A DNA stretch of 5,865 bases, taken from the NCBI GenBank assembly GCA_013202445.1, contig JABMRW010000026.1:1-5865 (forward strand), given 5' to 3'. The translations under genes were made by a program, and so were the position numbers. The notes under the pieces were generated by a model. That model searched no databases, was not told the DNA's origin, and saw only the letters and a program-made list of their open reading frames with translations. Below, in pieces: positions 1 through 4,611 of the stretch. Source of the stretch: Deltaproteobacteria bacterium. GTDB lineage: Bacteria; Chloroflexota; Dehalococcoidia; Dehalococcoidales; BS750m-G39. How positions within the stretch are numbered: the stretch's first letter is position 1; every line of letters begins with the position of its first letter.

Positions 1-46
1 AAGAAATTGATAGAAGTATCACTTCTGTAGGGTGGGAGGGCGGGAA
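1..46 (+). repeat. Hairpin plus G-quadruplex unit, copy 1
   Basis: A short stem, AGAAGT (12-17) / ACTTCT (21-26) with loop ATC, can be extended by A10-T28 and a T11-G27 wobble. It is followed within four bases by GGGTGGGAGGGCGGG (30-44), four G3 tracts with single-base loops, the class that forms the most stable parallel quadruplexes. The unit aligns end to end with 234-279: it starts AAGAA, keeps ATAGA, a TCAC core, four G3 tracts and a trailing AA. The structure is read directly from sequence; its function is unknown. Confidence 0.65.
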
Positions 47-83
47 GCAGGACAACCTTTAAAAAAGAGAGCAAAAACGGGGC

Positions 84-108
84 CCCCGAAAAACTTCGTT
101 TTTCGGGG
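84..108. terminator. Perfect 11-bp hairpin, possible terminator
   Basis: CCCCGAAAAAC (84-94) and GTTTTTCGGGG (98-108) are perfect complements around the loop TTC. On the + strand an A-tract, not a T-tract, follows. On the minus strand the stem is followed by a GC-rich stretch and then TTTTT (77-73), so neither direction is a textbook terminator. It may serve as a bidirectional terminator or a processing site for transcripts of a gene left of the window. The structure is certain; the role is uncertain. Confidence 0.45.
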
Positions 109-111
109 TAA

Positions 112-137
112 AAAAGGGGGCATTAAACTCCCCTTTT
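112..137 (+). terminator. Weak rho-independent-like terminator
   Basis: AAAAGGGG (112-119) pairs with CCCCTTTT (130-137) around a 10-base loop, so the stem ends in a T-tract in + direction and an A-tract precedes it, the layout of a bidirectional terminator. The T-run is only four long and is followed by C-runs, so termination strength is doubtful. It lies four bases after the 84-108 hairpin, and together they look like a transcription barrier before the iron operon. Confidence 0.4.
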
Positions 138-172
138 CCCCCCACCCAAAAAGCGATGGACTGGGATGACAA

Positions 173-221
173 CCCCTGTAGGGCGGGTCAGGGCGGGAAG
201 AAGAACACCCGCTGACAGGGG
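173..221 (+). repeat. G-quadruplex motif inside an alternative long hairpin
   Basis: GGGCGGGTCAGGGCGGG (181-197) holds four G3 tracts with loops of 1, 3 and 1. The context CTGTAGGG matches copy 1 (25-32), and GGGCGGGAAG after it matches 38-47, so it is a related element, but it lacks the small preceding hairpin. Instead CCCCTGT (173-179) pairs with ACAGGGG (215-221) and GCGGGT (183-188) pairs with ACCCGC (207-212). This second fold uses the first two G-tracts, so the two folds compete. Two further G-runs follow at 218-222 and 224-227. Confidence 0.6.
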
Positions 222-233
222 GAGGGGACTAAA

Positions 234-279
234 AAAGAATTAATAGAGGTTTCACCTCCATTGGGAGGGTGGGTGGGAA
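234..279 (+). repeat. Hairpin plus G-quadruplex unit, copy 2
   Basis: The stem GAGGT (246-250) / ACCTC (254-258) with loop TTC is followed by GGGAGGGTGGGTGGG (263-277), again four G3 tracts with single-base loops. The stem differs from copy 1 by a paired change (A15-T24 there, G248-C256 here), which keeps the helix. Outer pairs A242-T262, A243-T261 and T244-A260 add to the stem after an A-C mismatch. The G-run ends 39 bp before the -35 box of the regulator promoter. Confidence 0.65.
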
Positions 280-316
280 ATAAAACAAACGCCAAAAACA
301 GACCAAACCCCAAAAT

Positions 317-346
317 TTGACACCCCTCTAAAGCCTTTGCTATAAT
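317..346 (+). promoter_or_regulatory. Consensus sigma70 promoter of the iron regulator operon
   Basis: TTGACA at 317-322 and TATAAT at 341-346 match both consensus hexamers at all six positions, with an 18-bp spacer. Transcription should begin near 352-354, downstream of the first possible ATG at 350, which rules that ATG out as start. The start point lies within the inverted repeat at 349-370, so a bound repressor would block RNA polymerase. Confidence 0.85.
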
Positions 347-348
347 CA

Positions 349-370
349 AATGTTAGACCTGACTAACATT
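349..370 (+). promoter_or_regulatory. Candidate DtxR-family operator
   Basis: AATGTTAG (349-356) and CTAACATT (363-370) are perfect 8-bp inverted arms with a 6-base centre (ACCTGA). The TTAG...CTAA core resembles the known DtxR/IdeR-type boxes, which carry TTAGG and CCTAA arms. It begins three bases after the -10 box and covers the predicted start point, ideal for repression by the metal-loaded product of the next gene. Binding itself is inferred from position and symmetry. Confidence 0.65.
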
Positions 371-391
371 ACCAGCCTGAAATGGGGGGAA

Positions 392-871
392 ATGGAAACA
401 AAGCACAGCGCCAGCATGGAAGACTACCTGGAGTCAATACTGGTGCTCGGCAAAGGCAAGGAAGCGGTCAGGGTAAGCCAGATGAGCAAGGCGCTGGGGG
501 TCAAGATGCCCAGCGTCACCTCGGCACTAGCCAAGCTCTCGCAGGAGGGGCTGGTGGAGCACAAAAGGTACGGGCTGGTTCAGCTCACCCCGGAAGGGGA
601 ACGAATCGCCCAGGACGTCTTCCACCGCCACGAGGCACTGCGCCAGTTCCTCACCGAGATACTCAATATTGACCCGGAAACAGCCGTTGACGATGCCTGC
701 AAGATGGAGCATACCATCAGCCCCGCCACTCAGGAAAAGCTGGCCAAGTTCGTCGAGTTTGTCAGCCAGCCGCCCGAAGGGCAGCCCAGGTGGCTCAAAA
801 TCTTCCACCACTACCTGCAGCAGGCCAAGCTCCCCAAAGAATACATCACCAGGTGCCTTAAGGAAGGCTAA
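392..871 (+). CDS. DtxR/MntR-family metal-dependent repressor
   Basis: A cytoplasmic transcription factor of 159 residues that should sense Fe(II) or Mn(II) and repress metal uptake. The N-terminal winged helix-turn-helix (about 9-72, with MEDYLE, VSQMSKALGVKMPSVT and GLVQLTPEGE) is followed by the dimerisation and metal-binding domain (about 73-145, FHRHEAL and ACKMEHTIS). Candidate ligands by family alignment are D11, E14, H80, C103, E106 and H107. There is no C-terminal SH3-like domain, so it is MntR-sized rather than DtxR-sized. I start at ATG 392 because an in-frame ATG at 350 precedes the predicted transcript start, and because METKHSASMEDYLE resembles the MntR N-terminus; the G-run before it (384-389) is unusually close to the start, and ATG 416 is the alternative. 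It lies 77 bp upstream of feoA on the same strand, which points to iron control. Family assignment is firm; metal specificity is inferred. Confidence 0.88.
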   Translation: METKHSASMEDYLESILVLGKGKEAVRVSQMSKALGVKMPSVTSALAKLSQEGLVEHKRYGLVQLTPEGERIAQDVFHRHEALRQFLTEILNIDPETAVDDACKMEHTISPATQEKLAKFVEFVSQPPEGQPRWLKIFHHYLQQAKLPKEYITRCLKEG

Positions 872-893
872 AATCTTTGAAGGCTTAAAGATT
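872..893 (+). other. AT-rich inverted repeat between regulator and feoA
   Basis: AATCTTT (872-878) and AAAGATT (887-893) form a 7-bp inverted repeat with an 8-base centre, starting at the last base of the regulator's stop codon neighbourhood. A direct repeat AAGGCT (864-869, 880-885) overlaps it. No T-run follows, so it does not look like a terminator; it could modulate transcript stability or processing between the regulator and feoA. A TATAAG at 911-916 lacks a good -35 box, so a separate feoA promoter is not well supported. Confidence 0.3.
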
Positions 894-948
894 AGTTAAA
901 ACCAAAAAAGTATAAGTTCCAGCGGAAAGGATTAAAGGAAGACTACAT

Positions 949-1233
949 ATGCACAGATTCGGAGGCAGGTTCAAGGACAACAAACCGGAAGCAGACCCGG
1001 TAACTCTGGCTCAGCTAAAGAGCGGCCAGAGCGGCACCGTGGTTGATATTCAAGGCGGCCACCGTATGACCGACCGCCTTAACGCCCTGGGCATTATCCC
1101 TGGCAAAAAGATAACCAAGGCCAGCGCCATGCTCATGCGGGGACCGGTAACCATTGAGGTGGACCGGGTGGAGGTGGCTATCGGCTTCGGCATGGCCAGT
1201 AAGGTGATGGTCAGGCCGGACCGGGTTCCATGA
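949..1233 (+). CDS. feoA: FeoA, ferrous iron transport accessory protein
   Basis: A 94-residue cytoplasmic SH3-like protein that works with FeoB in Fe(II) uptake, probably by modulating its G domain. The FeoA fold spans about 17-88: TLAQLKSGQSGTVVDI, then RMTDRLNALGIIPG with the family's LG-x-x-PG turn, then MRGPVTIEVDRVEVAIG. The first 16 residues (charged, glycine-rich) are an extension ahead of the domain. ATG 949 is preceded by a good ribosome site, AAAGGAAG (934-941), seven bases away. The stop TGA overlaps the feoB start in an ATGA, so the two are translationally coupled. Length fits single-domain FeoA proteins (about 75-95 residues). Confidence 0.93.
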   Translation: MHRFGGRFKDNKPEADPVTLAQLKSGQSGTVVDIQGGHRMTDRLNALGIIPGKKITKASAMLMRGPVTIEVDRVEVAIGFGMASKVMVRPDRVP

Positions 1234-2939
1234 CCAGAATACTCCTCATGGGCAATCCCAACGTGGGAAAGAGCGCCCTCTTCTCCCGCCTCACCGGCGT
1301 CCAGGCAATTGTCTCCAATTACCCCGGCACCACCATAAACTATACCCGGGGATATATGAAGCTGGGGGAAGAAACAGCCGAGGTCATCGATGTCCCCGGC
1401 ACCTACACCCTGGAGCCGACCTCTGAAGCCGAGGAGATAGCCCTCCGCCTGCTGGATAGCGGCGATATCGTCATCAACGTGGCCAACGCCATCAACCTGG
1501 AAAGGAACCTCTATTTAACCCTGCAGCTGCTGGAGAGAGGCATCCCCATGGTGGTGGCTTTAAACCTCTGGGATGATACCAGGCACCGCGGCGTAGATAT
1601 TGACCTGGAAAAACTGAGGGGATTACTAGGCGTGCCGGTCATCCCCACGGTAGCCCTAACAGGAGAAGGGGTAAAAGAGCTGGTGGAAAACGTCCCCCGT
1701 GCTATCTCCCCCCACCGGCCGCCCGGTACCCGCGACCAGCGCTGGGCAAATATCGGCAAGATTATCGAGCAGGTCCAGCGCATCAGCCACCGCCACCACA
1801 CCTGGCGAGAGCGCCTGGCCGATGCCAGCGTCAACCAGGTGAGCGGGGGTCTCATCGCTCTAGCCGCTTTAGCCAGCTCCTTCTTTGTCATCCGCTTCAT
1901 CGGCGAAGGCCTGATTAACTACGTCCTCGACCCCCTCTTCAACAACCTCTGGGCGCCGGTAATTTTAAAGCTAAGCCAGCTTCTGGGGGGCGGCGGCTTC
2001 CTCCATGATATTGTCGTCGGCAAAATAGCCGGCGGGGAGATAAACTTCCTCCAATCCTTCGGCCTGCTCACCAGCGGGCTCTATGTCCCCCTGGGAGTGG
2101 TGCTCCCCTACATCGTCGCCTTCTATCTGGTGCTGGGCATATTAGAAGACACCGGCTACCTGCCGCGGCTGGCCGTTTTGATGGACACCATACTGCACCG
2201 ACTAGGCCTGCACGGCTACACCATAATCCCCAACCTGCTGGGACTGGGCTGCAACGTGCCGGCGATACTGGCCACCCGCATCCTGGAAAGCAAAAGGGAG
2301 CGCTTCATCGCCGCCACCCTGATATCCATCGCCGTGCCCTGCGCCGCCCTGCAGGCGATGATTTTCGGCCTGGTCGGGGCGCGGGGACTGGAATATGTGG
2401 CCATCGTCTACGGCACACTCTTCGCCGTCTGGATTATCCTGGGCATTATCCTCAACCACACCGTAAAAGGCTTCAGCCCCGAACTGCTGATAGAAATACC
2501 TCCCTACCGCCTCCCGCCCTGGCGGGCGGTACTGCAAAAATTGTGGCTGAGGACTTACAGCTTCCTGGCGGAGGCCATCCCCATAATTTTAGGGGCTATA
2601 CTGGCAGTCAATATCCTCTATATCCTGGGGGTCTTCAATGCCATCGCCAACTTCACAGCGCCGGTGGTTACCGGTCTTTTGGGACTGCCCAAGGAAGCGG
2701 TAACGGCGCTGGTAATTGGCTTCCTGCGCAAGGATGTAGCTCTGGGAATGCTGGCTCCCCTGGCACTAACCTCCGGGCAACTGGTGGTCGGCAGCGTGGT
2801 ACTGGCTATGCTCTTCCCCTGCGTTGCCACCTTCGTCGTCATGCTCAGGGAGCTGGGAGTGGTAAATATGCTCAAGGCGGTCGGGATAATGATTGTGGCA
2901 GCTCTTGTCACCGGCGGGATACTAAACCTGATACTATGA
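1230..2939 (+). CDS. feoB: FeoB, GTPase-linked ferrous iron permease (short form)
   Basis: An inner-membrane Fe(II) transporter with a fused N-terminal G domain. Visible G motifs: GNPNVGKS (8-15, G1), T34/T35 (G2), DVPG (54-57, G3), NLWD (112-115, G4, in place of the usual NMMD) and TVALTGEG near 140-147 (G5 region). The membrane part starts near 206. It holds the first Gate motif, GYTIIPNLLGLGCNVPAILATR (329-350, conserved Cys 341), the following AVPCAALQ (Cys 371), and the second Gate motif FPCVATFVVMLRELG (529-543, Cys 531). At 569 residues it is about 200 shorter than E. coli FeoB: the helical linker between G domain and membrane is only about 55 residues, and no Cys-rich tail is present. 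All signature motifs are intact, so this is a compact form rather than a broken gene. The 3' end runs 6 bp into the convergent small HTH gene. Confidence 0.93.
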   Translation: MTRILLMGNPNVGKSALFSRLTGVQAIVSNYPGTTINYTRGYMKLGEETAEVIDVPGTYTLEPTSEAEEIALRLLDSGDIVINVANAINLERNLYLTLQLLERGIPMVVALNLWDDTRHRGVDIDLEKLRGLLGVPVIPTVALTGEGVKELVENVPRAISPHRPPGTRDQRWANIGKIIEQVQRISHRHHTWRERLADASVNQVSGGLIALAALASSFFVIRFIGEGLINYVLDPLFNNLWAPVILKLSQLLGGGGFLHDIVVGKIAGGEINFLQSFGLLTSGLYVPLGVVLPYIVAFYLVLGILEDTGYLPRLAVLMDTILHRLGLHGYTIIPNLLGLGCNVPAILATRILESKRERFIAATLISIAVPCAALQAMIFGLVGARGLEYVAIVYGTLFAVWIILGIILNHTVKGFSPELLIEIPPYRLPPWRAVLQKLWLRTYSFLAEAIPIILGAILAVNILYILGVFNAIANFTAPVVTGLLGLPKEAVTALVIGFLRKDVALGMLAPLALTSGQLVVGSVVLAMLFPCVATFVVMLRELGVVNMLKAVGIMIVAALVTGGILNLIL

Positions 2940-3188
2940 CCCCTGGCCGTTGTCAGCCTGCCTGCCATCGCCGTGGTTGGCGTTAAGCCTGGCCAGGAAG
3001 CCAATGATTTCCTCCCGCCGGTAGCGGCGGTCGCCCCGAGGCGTAATACGGTAGGCCTTTATCAGCCCCCTATTACTCCAGCGCCTCAGGGTATTGGGAT
3101 GAATATGGAGGAGCCGGGCTACTTCCTGGACCGTCAGCATATTACCCATCTGTTCTTCATCTACCAAATCTTTAACCATGTTGACCAT
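2934..3188 (-). CDS. Small MerR/BldC-like helix-turn-helix DNA-binding protein
   Basis: An 84-residue protein made almost entirely of one winged helix-turn-helix of the MerR/excisionase (HTH_17) type, residues 17-67: LTVQEVARLLHIHPNTLRRWSNRGLI, then the wing GDRRYRREEIIGFL. It lacks the coiled coil and effector domain of true MerR sensors and so resembles BldC-sized regulators or excisionases. No integrase is nearby, so a regulator is more likely. The last 16 residues are a polar low-complexity tail. ATG 3188 follows GAGGG (3198-3192 region, minus strand) at suitable distance; a second ATG nine bases in is too far from it. The gene is convergent with feoB (6-bp overlap, TAG next to TGA) and divergent from the kinase operon, whose control region it may bind. 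That link is inference from position. Confidence 0.8.
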   Translation of the reverse strand: MVNMVKDLVDEEQMGNMLTVQEVARLLHIHPNTLRRWSNRGLIKAYRITPRGDRRYRREEIIGFLARLNANHGDGRQADNGQGS

Positions 3189-3214
3189 TTATCCCTCATC
3201 TACTCTCCACCTAA

Positions 3215-3228
3215 ACTATCTTGATAGT
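3215..3228. promoter_or_regulatory. Palindrome at the HTH gene promoter
   Basis: ACTATC (3215-3220) and GATAGT (3223-3228) are 6-bp inverted arms with two bases between. On the minus strand it overlaps the proposed -10 hexamer (3229-3224) and the likely start point of the HTH gene, so it fits an operator for autoregulation. Confidence 0.4.
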
Positions 3229-3252
3229 AACTTACCTCAGTTCACCTTACAA
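3224..3252 (-). promoter_or_regulatory. Possible promoter of the small HTH gene
   Basis: Read on the minus strand, TTGTAA (3252-3247) and TACTAT (3229-3224) are separated by 17 bp; each matches consensus at four of six positions. The predicted transcript would start about 30 bases before ATG 3188. The match is modest, but it is the best-spaced pair in the region. Confidence 0.4.
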
Positions 3253-3296
3253 TCACCCAAAGGTACCAATCCAGCTACCAAATAGTAATAGGAAAG

Positions 3297-3336
3297 AAGT
3301 ACCTAACTTTGGTAAGAAAGGTTAAGTTAGGTACTT
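3297..3336. promoter_or_regulatory. Perfect 13-bp inverted repeat at the kinase promoter
   Basis: AAGTACCTAACTT (3297-3309) and AAGTTAGGTACTT (3324-3336) are exact reverse complements with a 14-base centre. The right arm reaches two bases into the -35 hexamer of the kinase promoter (3335-3340). As DNA it suits a dimeric or tetrameric regulator binding over the -35 region. No T-run follows, and the element lies upstream of the predicted transcript start, so a terminator or RNA role for the kinase mRNA is unlikely. Confidence 0.6.
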
Positions 3337-3364
3337 GACTTTGCCCCCCTCGGAGAACTATGAT
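3335..3364 (+). promoter_or_regulatory. Promoter of the two-component operon
   Basis: TTGACT (3335-3340) and TATGAT (3359-3364) each match the sigma70 consensus at five of six positions with an 18-bp spacer that includes a six-C run (3344-3349). Transcription would start near 3371, giving a leader of about 47 bases before the TTG start at 3418. Confidence 0.7.
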
Positions 3365-3417
3365 TACTTTCGCAAAAGGAGTCAAAACAACCGCACAGCC
3401 TTCCCCTGGAGCCGGAT

Positions 3418-4611
3418 TTGAACCACCGCAGAGACCAAATACTCAGCAAATGGCAGGACCGCATCAGCCTCGTCCCGTCCGCCTACCGCTGGTTAGCCCT
3501 GGGCATAGCCAGTGCCCAGATATTCCTATTCCCCTCCGGCTATTACTCGCTGACACCGCCGCTCTACCTGATTATCTGTGTCGGCATCTACACCCTGCTC
3601 AAAACACTACGCCCCCTCCGCTGGCAGGAAAAGAGCAGCATTACCCTGGTCCTCCTCGGCCTGGACATCGTGGTCTGTTTCTTCCTGGTACTAACCACCG
3701 CCGGACTCTACAGTCCGTTCCTCCTCTACAGTCTAGCCCCGGTACTGACAGCGGCCCTGCTTTTAGACCGCGGCATAACCTTCGGCATCACCGCCGTTTC
3801 GGGGGCTTACGTCATTGGCGCTCACCTGTTCAACCCCTTCTTCCCCACCGAGCTCTTCCTCCCCGAACTGAGTTATTTCTTAGCCTACATGATAGCCGTT
3901 TCCCTGGCGGCCGCCCTGCCCTACCTCATCAATGTCAACCTAAGGCAGCGCCTGCAATACGAGGACATAATCCAGGAGCGGCAGCGGCTATCTCGTGACA
4001 TCCACGACGGCATTGCCCAGACCCTCTCCGCCCTGCGCTGGCAGGCCCAGCTCCTAACCCGCCGCCTGAGGGCAATGGGGATTGAGCTGGAGGAGATAAA
4101 GCAGCTGGAGGTGCTGACGGAAAAAGCCCGGCTGGATACCAGAGAGTCCATCGAGCTTCTCCGCAGCTACAACGGCGGCGGTTTTCTGCCCAATCTCAAG
4201 GGCTACCTTAATCAGCTAGGCCAGGAGAACAAACTTATTTTCCACATTGAAACCGAAGATAACCAGCTTCGCCTGGGAGCGCCGGCTGAACTAGAGCTAA
4301 TGCGCATCTGCCAGGAAGCCTTAAGCAATGTCAAGAAGCACGCCGGGGCCGGCCATGTCGATATAAAGGTCAAATCAATGGACAACCACTTTGAGGTAAG
4401 CATTGCCGATGACGGCTGCGGCTTTGATGCCCTGGCTTACTACCAGGGCGGGATGAAGACCACGGGCCATGGCCTGGCGGTGATGCAGGAAAGAGCGGAA
4501 TCTATAGGTGGCAAGCTGAGAGTGCTGAGTCTGCCGGGAAAGGGCACGGAAGTTCAGATAGAGGTACCGGCAAATAATCAATCAGGAAGGTGGCCATGGC
4601 TGAAGCGATAA
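3418..4611 (+). CDS. NarL-family sensor histidine kinase with membrane-only sensor
   Basis: A 397-residue membrane kinase that should phosphorylate the response regulator encoded next. The N-terminal 170 residues form about six hydrophobic segments (near 24-40, 48-63, 73-94, 99-114, 118-138, 151-171) with very short loops and no extracytoplasmic domain. The HisKA_3 dimerisation helix follows, with the phospho-acceptor H196 in SRDIHDGIAQ (192-201). The ATPase domain shows the N box QEALSNVKKHAG (299-310), G1 box DDGCGFD (331-337) and G2 box TGHGLAVMQERAESIGG (349-365). The start is TTG 3418, preceded by GGAG (3408-3411) at six bases; it is the only ATG, GTG or TTG between the upstream in-frame stop (3361-3363) and the conserved protein. 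Overlap of 16 bp with the regulator gene supports one operon. Signal unknown; membrane-embedded sensors of this general kind, such as DesK or LiaS, monitor the envelope, and this comparison is only by architecture. Confidence 0.9.
   Translation: MNHRRDQILSKWQDRISLVPSAYRWLALGIASAQIFLFPSGYYSLTPPLYLIICVGIYTLLKTLRPLRWQEKSSITLVLLGLDIVVCFFLVLTTAGLYSPFLLYSLAPVLTAALLLDRGITFGITAVSGAYVIGAHLFNPFFPTELFLPELSYFLAYMIAVSLAAALPYLINVNLRQRLQYEDIIQERQRLSRDIHDGIAQTLSALRWQAQLLTRRLRAMGIELEEIKQLEVLTEKARLDTRESIELLRSYNGGGFLPNLKGYLNQLGQENKLIFHIETEDNQLRLGAPAELELMRICQEALSNVKKHAGAGHVDIKVKSMDNHFEVSIADDGCGFDALAYYQGGMKTTGHGLAVMQERAESIGGKLRVLSLPGKGTEVQIEVPANNQSGRWPWLKR

Larger units (their letters stand above)
1..349. other. 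Structured non-coding region upstream of the iron regulator
   Basis: No plausible protein or recognisable RNA gene is seen here on either strand. Composition is patchy: A-tracts (62-67, 110-115, 230-236) alternate with G-runs. The stretch contains three + strand G-quadruplex motifs (30-44, 181-197, 263-277), small hairpins in front of the first and third, two back-to-back hairpins at 84-108 and 112-137, and the core promoter of the next gene at its right end. The left edge is cut by the window, so the first part may be the tail of an intergenic region or 3' UTR belonging to a gene outside. Confidence 0.7.
3189..3417. promoter_or_regulatory. Divergent control region between HTH gene and kinase operon
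   Basis: This 229-bp gap has no gene of its own. It is AT-rich compared with the flanking genes and carries facing promoters, a 6-2-6 palindrome at 3215-3228, a GGTACC palindrome at 3262-3267, and a perfect 13-bp inverted repeat at 3297-3336. The spread of symmetric elements suggests that at least one dedicated regulator binds here; the small HTH protein and the response regulator are the local candidates. Confidence 0.6.

Noticed and set aside
1..349. CRISPR array or iteron origin
   Set aside because: Only two or three degenerate units at uneven spacing (151 and 82 bp between G-runs), no uniform spacers, and no cas or replication genes in the window.
350..391. N-terminal extension of the metal regulator from ATG 350
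   Set aside because: The predicted transcript starts at about 352-354, and the codons overlap the inverted-repeat operator; family N-termini fit ATG 392.
382..672. Open frame overlapping the metal regulator in another frame
   Set aside because: Low-complexity Gly/Gln/Arg-rich translation with no family resemblance, fully inside a clear DtxR-family gene.
885..916. Second metal operator or promoter ahead of feoA
   Set aside because: GATTAG appears without a matching CTAAT arm, and TATAAG lacks a -35 box at 16-18 bp; co-transcription with the regulator is simpler.
2202..2537. Minus-strand open frame inside feoB
   Set aside because: It is the complement of conserved FeoB membrane-domain codons and has no recognisable domain or ribosome site.
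2934..3188. Excisionase of a mobile element
   Set aside because: The HTH fold would fit, but no integrase, recombinase, direct-repeat ends or insertion-sequence remnants are seen around it.
3409..3428. tRNA 3'-end-like sequence on the minus strand (GGTTCAAATCC)
   Set aside because: It resembles a T-loop, but the T-stem has a mismatch, too few bases lie before a CCA, and no matching acceptor, anticodon or D arm is found about 70 bases away. A decayed integration site cannot be excluded but is unsupported.
3360..3998. 212-codon open frame overlapping the kinase
   Set aside because: Pro/His/Arg-rich shadow translation; its ATG lies inside the -10 box of the kinase promoter, and the kinase frame carries all conserved motifs.
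4590..4595. GTG start two codons upstream for the response regulator
   Set aside because: The GTG overlaps the ribosome-binding sequence AGGAAGG; ATG 4596 has the proper spacing.
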